Origin: an uncultured Lachnospiraceae bacterium
GTDB taxonomy: Bacteria; Bacillota; Clostridia; Lachnospirales; Lachnospiraceae
NCBI GenBank assembly: GCA_910588955.1
Contig: CAJURQ010000052.1
Coordinates: 1 to 9,799, forward strand
Direction of reading: 5' to 3'
Length of the DNA stretch: 9,799 nucleotides
Part shown: one piece after another, positions 1 through 5,928 of the stretch
Layout: every line of letters starts with the position of its first letter
Numbering within the stretch: position 1 is the stretch's first letter
The notes under the pieces: generated by a model
The model's database searches: none
What the model saw: the letters and a program-made list of their open reading frames with translations, nothing else
What the model was told of the DNA's origin: nothing
Position numbers and translations under genes: made by a program

Positions 1-1406
1 CATCCGCTTTCATCAATAGCTGGAACAGCCCGGCGCATGACAGTTCCTGCGTCCACGGTTTCATTGACGGGAACGATGGCACGGTGTACCAGACGCTCCC
101 ATGGAACCACAGGGGATGGCACTGCGGAAGCGGCAGCAAGGGCAGTGGGAACAATACCCATATCGGGGTGGAGATGTGCGAGCCTGCGTGTATCAAATAC
201 ACGGCAGGCTCAAATTTTACCTGCTCCGACATGACGGCGGCAAAAACGGTGGCGAAAAGAACCTATGAGGCGGCGGTGGAACTGTTCGCATACCTCTGTA
301 AAAAATACAGCCTGAACCCATTGGAGGACGGCGTGGTCATCAGCCACAGGGAAGGTCACAGCCGGGGCATTGCCAGCAACCATGGCGACCCGGAGCATCT
401 ATGGGCGCAGCTTGGCATGGGGTACACGATGGACGGATTCCGCAAGGCGGTCAAGGCGGCGATGGGCGGTGCATCCTCCGGCATGGACGGATACACGAAG
501 ATCATGGGAAATGCCGCGGCAACTGCGGAACAGATGAAGGCATATATCAAAGCGAAGAATCCGAAGGTGGCGCAGTCCGTCCTTGACATGGTTCCGCTGT
601 ATCTGTCGGAGGGCGGAATGGAGGGCGTGAGGGGCGACATCGCCTTTGCGCAGTCCTGCCTTGAGACAGGGAACTTCGGCTTTACCGGCTCTGCGGTCAC
701 GCTTTCACAGAACAATTTCTGCGGCATGGGCGTGACGGCTAATGGCATGAAGGGAAATTCCTTTGACACGCCGCAGCTCGGCATCCGGGCGCAGGTGCAG
801 CATCTGAAAGCATACGCATCCACGGACGCGCTGAAGAACGCCTGCACTGACCCGCGTTTCAAGTATGTCACGAGGGGCTGTGCGGAATATGTGGAGTGGC
901 TTGGACAGAAAGAGAACCCGTCCGGAAAAGGGTGGGCGGCGGGAGCCGGCTATGGGGAGAAAATCCTCTCCATCCTGAAAGGCGTCCTTGGCACGGCGGG
1001 AGGGGCTGCTCCTCCCGCTCCTGCAGAAACGGAAATCTGGTACCGCGTCCGGAAGTCGTGGGAGGACGCATCCTCGCAGAAAGGGGCGTTCAAGTCGCTG
1101 GAGAATGCGAAGAAATGCGCGGATGAGAATCCGGGGCATAGTGTGTTTGATGTGAATGGTGTAAACATCTACACACCGAAAACAACATCTTTTTCCCCAT
1201 ATCTGGTGCGGGTATCCATCCCCGACCTTAACATCCGGATAGGCCCCGGCACAGACCATGCAAGGACCGGGAAATATACGGGAATCGGCACCTTCACGAT
1301 TGTGGAGGAGGCAGACGGAAAAGGCGCATCCAAGTGGGGGCTGCTGAAATCCTACCAGGACAAACGCAATGGATGGGTGAGTCTGGATTACGCACAGAAG
1401 GTGTAA
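1..1406 (+). CDS. Phage-type endolysin: amidase + glucosaminidase + SPOR-like + SH3 (5' end outside window)
   Basis: A peptidoglycan hydrolase, probably the endolysin of a prophage. The reading frame is open from base 3, so the true start lies upstream; the GTG at 84 is internal. Numbering from the first visible codon: residues 1 to about 135 resemble an Amidase_2/PGRP N-acetylmuramoyl-L-alanine amidase (VYQTLPWN, THIGVE, then HREGHSRGIASNHGDPEHLW with metal-ligand-type histidines). Residues about 180-310 resemble a glucosaminidase, with CLETGNF carrying the probable catalytic Glu near 221 and NNFCGMGV after it. A SPOR-like segment (WYRVRKSW ... GAFKSLENAKKCADENPG) follows, then a C-terminal bacterial SH3 domain (LNIRIGPGTDHARTGKYTGI ... 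GWVSLDYA). The first two domains would cut two different bonds; the last two probably bind the wall. No signal peptide can be judged. It ends just before a strong terminator, as expected for the last gene of a lysis module. Family assignment is confident; phage origin rests on architecture and neighbours. Confidence 0.92.
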   Translation, partial: SAFINSWNSPAHDSSCVHGFIDGNDGTVYQTLPWNHRGWHCGSGSKGSGNNTHIGVEMCEPACIKYTAGSNFTCSDMTAAKTVAKRTYEAAVELFAYLCKKYSLNPLEDGVVISHREGHSRGIASNHGDPEHLWAQLGMGYTMDGFRKAVKAAMGGASSGMDGYTKIMGNAAATAEQMKAYIKAKNPKVAQSVLDMVPLYLSEGGMEGVRGDIAFAQSCLETGNFGFTGSAVTLSQNNFCGMGVTANGMKGNSFDTPQLGIRAQVQHLKAYASTDALKNACTDPRFKYVTRGCAEYVEWLGQKENPSGKGWAAGAGYGEKILSILKGVLGTAGGAAPPAPAETEIWYRVRKSWEDASSQKGAFKSLENAKKCADENPGHSVFDVNGVNIYTPKTTSFSPYLVRVSIPDLNIRIGPGTDHARTGKYTGIGTFTIVEEADGKGASKWGLLKSYQDKRNGWVSLDYAQKV

Positions 1407-1427
1407 CTGAATATCGGAGGACAGCAG

Positions 1428-1469
1428 AACAGCCCGCGGCATCGTTTGAAATGCCGCGGGCTGTTTTTT
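1428..1469 (+). terminator. Rho-independent terminator after the endolysin
   Basis: A perfect 15-base inverted repeat (AACAGCCCGCGGCAT at 1428-1442, its complement at 1451-1465) with an 8-base loop, followed by a T-run. It lies 21 bases after the endolysin stop. The T-run is only on the plus-strand side, so it should stop plus-strand transcription only, although the convergent minus-strand gene ends close by. Confidence 0.93.
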
Positions 1470-1480
1470 CGTTTTGCGGT

Positions 1481-1783
1481 TCAGCTTGTTTTCTTTTGTG
1501 CGCCGGTAAGATGCAGCGGCTTTGTCATCAGCTCCACGCAGTCTGAAAAGCCGAGCAGATAAGCAAGAGCGCCGTACCGTGCGCCAAGGGCGTTCTGTTC
1601 GCTGACATAGTGGTCAATCAAATCCATGACTTCTGGCGGCAGATGCATGGCATCCAGCTTTTCCGAATATTCACTGGATTTTTGAATGATTTCCTGGTAT
1701 TCCGTATCTCTTTCCAGAATGCGGTCCAGTACGCCGTTTACCCGCATATCCATCAGAATGTATAAGACGGAATCATTATCCAT
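1481..1783 (-). CDS. Small acidic helical protein of unknown function (100 aa)
   Basis: A 100-residue protein on the strand opposite to its neighbours, convergent with the endolysin. The start is well supported: ATG at 1783, an AAAGGAGGGA ribosome binding site 7 bases upstream, and a near-consensus promoter before that. The sequence is Glu/Asp rich and looks helical. It has a central segment, EYSEKLDAMHLPPEVMDLID, and a C-terminal half (YVSEQNALGARYGALAYLLG) that ends in a GF..CVEL pattern. This layout resembles small uncharacterised proteins seen in Clostridia phages and elements (DUF6809-type), but I cannot confirm a family. There is no signal peptide, membrane segment or catalytic motif. 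Its own promoter inside a prophage end suggests it may be expressed in the lysogen, which is inference. Confidence 0.8.
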   Translation of the reverse strand: MDNDSVLYILMDMRVNGVLDRILERDTEYQEIIQKSSEYSEKLDAMHLPPEVMDLIDHYVSEQNALGARYGALAYLLGFSDCVELMTKPLHLTGAQKKTS

Positions 1784-1811
1784 GGCGGAATCCCTCCTTT
1801 CTCAGTGGTGC

Positions 1812-1840
1812 ATATTAACTCTGAATCCGCAGGTTATCAA
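1812..1840 (-). promoter_or_regulatory. Sigma-70-type promoter for the small minus-strand gene
   Basis: Read on the minus strand, TTGATA (1840-1835) and TAATAT (1817-1812) are separated by exactly 17 bases. They are followed by the AAAGGAGGGA ribosome binding site (1800-1791) and the ATG at 1783. The 5' leader would be short, about 20 bases. Confidence 0.75.
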
Positions 1841-1890
1841 CAGGTAAAATCCTAATTTTTTTTGAAAAACACCCCGCCGGACTGCTGTCC

Positions 1891-1979
1891 AAATCTCCGT
1901 ATAGTGAGGGGACAGCGGCGGCAGATATTTTTGTGCCGGAGGGTGTATAAAGCCGCCCGTAAATCTCCGTATGTTGAGG
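1891..1979 (+). repeat. Pair of 19-base direct repeats upstream of the integration cassette
   Basis: AAATCTCCGTATAGTGAGG (1891-1909) and AAATCTCCGTATGTTGAGG (1961-1979) agree at 17 of 19 bases, and their starts are 70 bases apart. The offset is not a multiple of three, so the similarity is not from repeated coding. The second copy runs into the ribosome binding site of the gene starting at 1991, and a TATAAA lies between the copies (1946-1951) without a convincing -35. Operator-like binding sites or a trace of recombination are both possible. Confidence 0.55.
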
Positions 1980-1990
1980 AGGTGCCAGAT

Positions 1991-2386
1991 ATGACGGATG
2001 AAGATATGGGCAGGATCAGCAGCTTGAAGCAGCAGGGCAAAAGCGCCGTGGCGATTGCGGAGATGCTGGACCTGCCGGCAAATACGGTAAAGTCCTACCT
2101 GCGGAGGCATCCGAAAACGGAGGATGCCCACACCTGCCCGCAATGCGGGAAGGCGGTCACGCAGAACAAAGGCAGGAAGGAAAAGAGGTTCTGTTCGGAC
2201 AGATGCCGGATGGGGTGGTGGCGTTCGCACCAGTCGGAAATGGATAAAAAAGCATATTACACGCTGGTATGCCAGCAGTGCGGGAAGGAGTTTGTGAGCT
2301 ATGGGAATCAGGGAAGGAAATTCTGCAGCCGGGAGTGCTACGGAAAGCATAGGCGCAAAGCAGCCGGAGCAGTATTCGGCGGATAA
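1991..2386 (+). CDS. HTH protein with two zinc ribbons, first gene of the recombinase cassette (131 aa)
   Basis: A probable DNA-binding protein of unknown role. The start at 1991 is chosen for the GAGGAGGT ribosome binding site at 1976-1983, 7 bases before it; the frame also extends upstream to a TTG at 1862 that has no such site. Residues about 6-40 form a sigma-factor/Hin-like helix-turn-helix (SSLKQQGKSAVAIAEMLDLP, then NTVKSYLRRHP). Two zinc-binding modules follow: C49/C52 with C68/C72 (FCSDRCR) and C94/C97 with C112/C116 (FCSRECY). Proteins of this shape are found beside serine recombinases in Clostridia elements and are sometimes labelled sigma-70-like. The next gene starts inside it and the recombinases follow on the same strand, so it is probably an operon partner: a regulator or recombination accessory factor (inference). 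Confidence 0.82.
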   Translation: MTDEDMGRISSLKQQGKSAVAIAEMLDLPANTVKSYLRRHPKTEDAHTCPQCGKAVTQNKGRKEKRFCSDRCRMGWWRSHQSEMDKKAYYTLVCQQCGKEFVSYGNQGRKFCSRECYGKHRRKAAGAVFGG

Positions 2387-2534
2387 CCTCATCACATACC
2401 GGGTATCACTTTCCCTGGTCGACAGGCTGGCAGCGGAGGGCGTGGTGACGGCGGCAGAACGCAGGAAGGCTTACACAATTATCGCCAGAAGGCATGGGCT
2501 TTCTCTGGACAGTATTTTTGCGGAAAATGCTTGA
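2301..2534 (+). CDS. SHOCT-like small protein overlapping the previous gene (77 aa)
   Basis: A 77-residue protein whose start lies 86 bases inside the preceding gene, in another frame. The ATG at 2301 has an AAGGAG site 10 bases upstream, also within the preceding gene, so the two are probably translationally coupled. The first 26 residues look like low-complexity by-product of the overlap. Residues 27-77 form a SHOCT-like unit: ADNLITYRVSLSLVDRLAAE, then GVVTAAERRKAY and the ending LSLDSIFAE. SHOCT-type segments are short helical modules thought to mediate oligomerisation. Small proteins of this kind commonly sit just before serine recombinase genes in Lachnospiraceae elements. A role with the recombinases, such as a directionality factor, is inference. 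If the start is wrong, the conserved part still begins near 2376. Confidence 0.78.
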   Translation: MGIREGNSAAGSATESIGAKQPEQYSADNLITYRVSLSLVDRLAAEGVVTAAERRKAYTIIARRHGLSLDSIFAENA

Positions 2535-2607
2535 TATAACAGCGGTTCAGAGTGATTAATAGGGTACGCCCGAAGTGGCAGAAATTGATACAAGGAGGGA
2601 TGACAAC

Positions 2608-4116
2608 ATGGGCAGGAAAGTGACGCAGGTGGCCTTCGGCGCGCCGGAGCTTCCGCGGGATAAGAACGTGGCCGCATACTGCCGTGTCTCGTCCGGCAAG
2701 GATGCCATGCTGCATTCGCTGGAGGCACAGGTCAGCTATTACAGCGGACTGATCCAGAGCCGCAGCGGATGGGAGTACGCCGGGGTATATGCGGATGAGG
2801 CCCGGACCGGTACGAAGGACACCAGGAAAAATTTTATGCGTCTGCTGGAAGACTGCAGGGCAGGGAAAATCGACATGGTGCTGACCAAATCAATCTCACG
2901 CTTTGCCAGGAACACGGTGACGCTGCTGGAGACAGTGCGGGAACTGAAGGAGATCGGCGTGGATGTCTATTTTGAGGAGCAGAACATCCACTCGCTGAGT
3001 ACGGACGGGGAGCTGATGCTGACGGTGCTTGCTTCCTATGCACAGGAGGAGAGCCGGTCGGCGAGCGAGAACCAGAAGTGGCGCATCAAGAAGAATTTTG
3101 AGGAAGGGAAGCCATGGAGCAGCACGCTGCTCGGCTACCGCAACGTAAACGGACGGTATGAGATCGTGCCGGAGGAAGCAGAGACTGTGCGGATGATATT
3201 CGACTGGTACCTGGAGGGGATGGGGGCGACCGCCATCCGGAACCGGCTGAACGCCATGGGGATAAAGACGAGGCTTGGGAACAGGTGGAGCCGTAGCCCT
3301 ATCTTAAAGCTGCTCCGGAATTACGCATACACCGGGAACCTGCTCCTGCAGAGGACTTACCGCGAGAACCACATCACGAAGAAATGCATCATCAACCATG
3401 GGGAGAAGCCGATGTACCACGCCGCCAGCACCCATGAGGCTATCATCGATATGGACACGTTCAACAAGGTGCAGGAGGAAATAAAGCGGAGGGCGGAACG
3501 GTTCAAAAGCCCGGAAGGGATGGAGATGAGAACCTACCCCTTTACCGGACTGGTGCAGTGCGGCCGCTGCGGGAAGAATTATGTGCGGTCGGGCGCGCCG
3601 GCATACCGGACATGGACCTGCAGGACGCGGAGGAAAGAGGGGCTGAAAAACTGCGGCGCGGACATCATCCCGGAAGAGGAGCTTTTCCGGCTCACTGCCG
3701 AGGTGATCGGCGGAGAGGTGACGGAGGATGCCGTCAGGGATAAGATAACGGCTATCCGGGCAGGGGAAGACCGCACACTGGTATTCTGTTTACGGAACGG
3801 GAAAGAAATCGTTAAACAGTGGCAGGAGCATGAAACAGCCCATGTCTGCACGGAGGAACAGAAGCGGCAGATCAGCCTGAAAAATTCCGGCCGGAAGCGG
3901 ACGGAGGAGGAACGCAGGAAGCAGAGCGAGCGGATGAAGGAATACTGGAAGGGGCGCGAATTCCCGGAGGAGCAGCGCAGGAAACAGAGCGAGAAGATGA
4001 AGGCGTACTGGAACGACCGGGAGGCTTCGGACGCCCACAGGCAGACGGTGAGCCGCCTGATGAAAGAAATGCGGACCGGGGAGAACGGCTCCGGGAAGGA
4101 GGGGCAGGATGGCTAA
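2608..4116 (+). CDS. Large serine recombinase 1, with NUMOD3-like basic C-terminal repeats (502 aa)
   Basis: A site-specific recombinase expected to integrate or excise the element. The start is ATG at 2608, with AAGGAGG at 2592-2598; the in-frame GTG at 2575 precedes this site and is rejected. The resolvase domain spans about residues 20-165, with nucleophile Ser28 in AYCRVSS, then SLEAQVSYY, SRFARN and AQEESRSASEN. A recombinase domain follows (about 170-280). The zinc ribbon uses C318, C321, C338 and C349. After it, the long coiled-coil usual in this family is absent. Residues about 416-490 instead carry about four 16-21-residue basic repeats of the type EEQRRKQSEKMKAYW, resembling the NUMOD3 DNA-binding module of homing endonucleases. 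The gene overlaps the next recombinase by 8 bases. All catalytic motifs I can see are intact. No domain search was possible, so NUMOD3 is by eye. Confidence 0.95.
   Translation: MGRKVTQVAFGAPELPRDKNVAAYCRVSSGKDAMLHSLEAQVSYYSGLIQSRSGWEYAGVYADEARTGTKDTRKNFMRLLEDCRAGKIDMVLTKSISRFARNTVTLLETVRELKEIGVDVYFEEQNIHSLSTDGELMLTVLASYAQEESRSASENQKWRIKKNFEEGKPWSSTLLGYRNVNGRYEIVPEEAETVRMIFDWYLEGMGATAIRNRLNAMGIKTRLGNRWSRSPILKLLRNYAYTGNLLLQRTYRENHITKKCIINHGEKPMYHAASTHEAIIDMDTFNKVQEEIKRRAERFKSPEGMEMRTYPFTGLVQCGRCGKNYVRSGAPAYRTWTCRTRRKEGLKNCGADIIPEEELFRLTAEVIGGEVTEDAVRDKITAIRAGEDRTLVFCLRNGKEIVKQWQEHETAHVCTEEQKRQISLKNSGRKRTEEERRKQSERMKEYWKGREFPEEQRRKQSEKMKAYWNDREASDAHRQTVSRLMKEMRTGENGSGKEGQDG
3904..4029 (+). repeat. 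63-base tandem coding repeat in recombinase 1 (21-residue NUMOD3-like units)
   Basis: Two adjacent 63-base units encode residues 433-453 and 454-474 of recombinase 1. They share the pattern EE(E/Q)RRKQSE(R/K)MK(E/A)YW. The DNA is also close: CGCAGGAAGCAGAGCGAG at 3913 and CGCAGGAAACAGAGCGAG at 3976 differ by one base. Diverged units flank them on both sides (EEQKRQISLKNSGRKRT from residue 416; AHRQTVSRLMKEMRT after 474). The DNA likeness points to internal duplication. Confidence 0.8.
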
Positions 4117-5689
4117 TGTGACCGTGATACCTGCGACAAGGAACCTGCATACCGGGATAAGGAATGACGCGGTGGCAAAGCGGAAGACCGCCGGATACGC
4201 CCGCGTCAGCACAGACAGCGAGGAGCAGCTCACCAGCTACGAGGCGCAGGTGGATTATTACACCAATTACATCAAGTCCCGGCCGGAATGGGAATTCGTA
4301 AACGTGTACACGGATGAAGGCATCAGTGCGACTGACACGAGGCACAGGAGCGGATTCAACCAGATGGTGCAGGATGCCCTGGACGGGAAGATCGACCTTA
4401 TCGTCACCAAATCCGTGAGCCGTTTCGCAAGGAACACGGTGGACAGCCTCACCACGGTCCGGAAGCTGAAGGAGAAAGGTGTGGAGGTCTATTTTGAGAA
4501 AGAGAACATCTACACGCTGGACTCCAAGGGCGAGCTGCTCATCACCATCATGTCCTCGCTGGCGCAGGAAGAGTCCCGTTCCATTTCGGAAAACGTGACA
4601 TGGGGGAAAAGGAAGCGGTTTTCGGACGGCAAGGTCAGCTTGGCCTACAGCTCCTTCCTCGGCTACCGGAAAGGGGAGGACGGGCAGATGGAGATTGTGC
4701 CGGAGGAGGCGGAGACGGTACGCCTCATCTACCGGCTGTTCATGGAGGGGCAGACGCCTTACGCCATTGCAAAATATCTGACGGACAGGAACATCCCGAC
4801 GCCCACGGGGAAGGAAACGTGGCGTCACAGGACGGTGGAGAACATACTTTCCAACGAGAAATACAAAGGCGACGCCCGCCTGCAGAAGTGCTACACGGTG
4901 GATTTCCTTTCCAAGAAGCGCAAGGCAAACGAAGGGGAAGTGCCGCAGTATTATGTGGAGGGCAGCCATGACGCCATCATCGAGCCTGCGGAGTGGCAGC
5001 TCGTGCAGACGGAGATACAGCGGCGGAAGAACACGGGGCGGAGCCATAACTGCTGCAGCCCGTTTTCGGCAAAGCTGAAATGCGGGGACTGCGGGGAATA
5101 CTTCGGCTCCAAGGTCTGGCATTCCAACAGCAAGTACAAGCGGACAATATGGCAGTGTAATGCCAAGTTCAAAGGGGAAAGCAGGTGCGCCACGCCCCAT
5201 CTGTACGAGCAGAGGATAAAGGAACTGTTTCTTGAGGCACTCGGCATCCTGATGGGAAACCGGGAGGAGATCATCGGTAACTGCAGGGCGGTCATGGAAG
5301 CACTGGCGGACTGCGGCCCCATCGATGCAGAGATGGAAGAGGTCAGCAGCGAGATGGAGGTGACTGCCGGGCTGATCCAGAAGCTGGTCGATGAGAACGC
5401 CACCCGGAAACTCGACCAGCACGACTACCGCAAAAAGTATGACGGGTATGCCAGCCGGTACGCCGCCCTTGAGAGCCGGATGGACAGCTTGGAAAAAGAG
5501 CGGGAGAGGAAGGAAATCCAGTATGACATTTTCAGCGGCTTCCTTGCGGGGCTTAGCGAAACGGAAGAACTGCCGGTGGATTTCAACGGGAAGCTGTTCC
5601 ATGGGCTTGTGGATTACGCAACGGTCTATCCGGACGGTAGGGTGGTGTTCACCTTCCGTAACGGGGCGGAAGTCAGCACGGAGATTTAA
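4109..5689 (+). CDS. Large serine recombinase 2 (526 aa)
   Basis: A second full-length large serine recombinase, overlapping the first by 8 bases (ATG at 4109, previous stop at 4114-4116). GGAAGGAGG lies just upstream inside the first gene, so the pair is likely translated together in similar amounts. The catalytic domain spans about residues 26-170, with Ser34 in GYARVST, then TSYEAQVDYY, SRFARN and AQEESRSISEN. The recombinase domain covers about 175-285. The zinc ribbon uses C325, C328, C350 and C360. The C-terminal region (about 375-490) is helical, with coiled-coil features (AEMEEVSSEMEVTAG, YAALESRMDSLEKERERKE). The end, VDYATVYPDGRVVFTFRNG, is the strand-rich tail common in this family. 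Length is normal and nothing looks broken. It may act with recombinase 1 as a heteromeric pair, as CcrA and CcrB do in SCCmec, or the two may have separate tasks; the sequence does not decide. Confidence 0.96.
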   Translation: MANVTVIPATRNLHTGIRNDAVAKRKTAGYARVSTDSEEQLTSYEAQVDYYTNYIKSRPEWEFVNVYTDEGISATDTRHRSGFNQMVQDALDGKIDLIVTKSVSRFARNTVDSLTTVRKLKEKGVEVYFEKENIYTLDSKGELLITIMSSLAQEESRSISENVTWGKRKRFSDGKVSLAYSSFLGYRKGEDGQMEIVPEEAETVRLIYRLFMEGQTPYAIAKYLTDRNIPTPTGKETWRHRTVENILSNEKYKGDARLQKCYTVDFLSKKRKANEGEVPQYYVEGSHDAIIEPAEWQLVQTEIQRRKNTGRSHNCCSPFSAKLKCGDCGEYFGSKVWHSNSKYKRTIWQCNAKFKGESRCATPHLYEQRIKELFLEALGILMGNREEIIGNCRAVMEALADCGPIDAEMEEVSSEMEVTAGLIQKLVDENATRKLDQHDYRKKYDGYASRYAALESRMDSLEKERERKEIQYDIFSGFLAGLSETEELPVDFNGKLFHGLVDYATVYPDGRVVFTFRNGAEVSTEI

Positions 5690-5695
5690 AGCCGG

Positions 5696-5743
5696 AAGCG
5701 GCCGGGGTATCGGGTTTGTGCCAGATGCCTCCGGCCACTTTTT
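5696..5743 (+). terminator. Terminator after the recombinase pair
   Basis: An imperfect G+C-rich hairpin. AAGCGGCCGGGGTATC (5696-5711) pairs with GATGCCTCCGGCCACTT (5724-5740), with one mismatch, one bulged T and one G-U pair, around a 12-base loop. TTTTT lies at 5739-5743. It begins 6 bases after the stop of recombinase 2 and would end the cassette transcript. It is also about where base composition drops. Confidence 0.8.
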
Positions 5744-5928
5744 CTGTGCGTGGAAATAGGAAATAGGACATTACAGTGTATGGAAATTTTCGAATAATTG
5801 AGGTATAATTTTGATGCTGCAAATGTTTAGAGAATTGGAATCTATCGCGACTATTAATGGAGACCAGCTATGGATAGAAATTTTCAGCAATATCAAGAGA
5901 AAATAGTTGAATGGAGATGAATGATATT
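5744..5928. other. Composition boundary and candidate attachment-site zone
   Basis: Left of about 5750 the DNA is G+C rich; to the right it is strongly A+T rich. The only repeat I see at the boundary is the short GGAAATAGGAAATAGG tandem (5752-5767). Large serine integrases often lie directly beside an attachment site, so an element end here is a reasonable inference, but no duplicated core can be tested with one end in view. Besides the DUF4238 promoter, the stretch holds a 30-codon frame at 5814-5906 that I do not call a gene. Confidence 0.35.
5781..5809 (+). promoter_or_regulatory. Promoter for the DUF4238 gene
   Basis: A perfect TATAAT (5804-5809), 17 bases after TGGAAA (5781-5786; 4 of 6 to TTGACA). 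It lies about 120 bases upstream of the DUF4238 start and after the cassette terminator, so the gene probably has independent transcription. A/T-rich DNA gives chance TATAAT matches, hence the moderate confidence. Confidence 0.55.

Noticed and set aside
705..1442. 245-codon open frame on the minus strand opposite the endolysin
   Set aside because: It lies antisense to the conserved endolysin domains, runs into the terminator stem and has no family resemblance.
1862..1990. Upstream extension of the zinc-ribbon gene to the TTG at 1862
   Set aside because: There is no ribosome binding site at 1862, the stretch contains the direct repeats, and a strong GAGGAGGT site precedes ATG 1991.
3872..5602. 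576-codon open frame on the minus strand opposite the recombinases
   Set aside because: It is antisense to two clearly recognisable recombinase genes, has no ribosome binding site, and its Pro/Leu/Arg-rich product is typical of the complement of a G+C-rich gene.
5814..5906. 30-codon frame before the DUF4238 gene (begins MLQMFRELES)
   Set aside because: The only possible ribosome binding site overlaps the TATAAT promoter and would not be in its transcript. Too short to support otherwise, though it could be a remnant.
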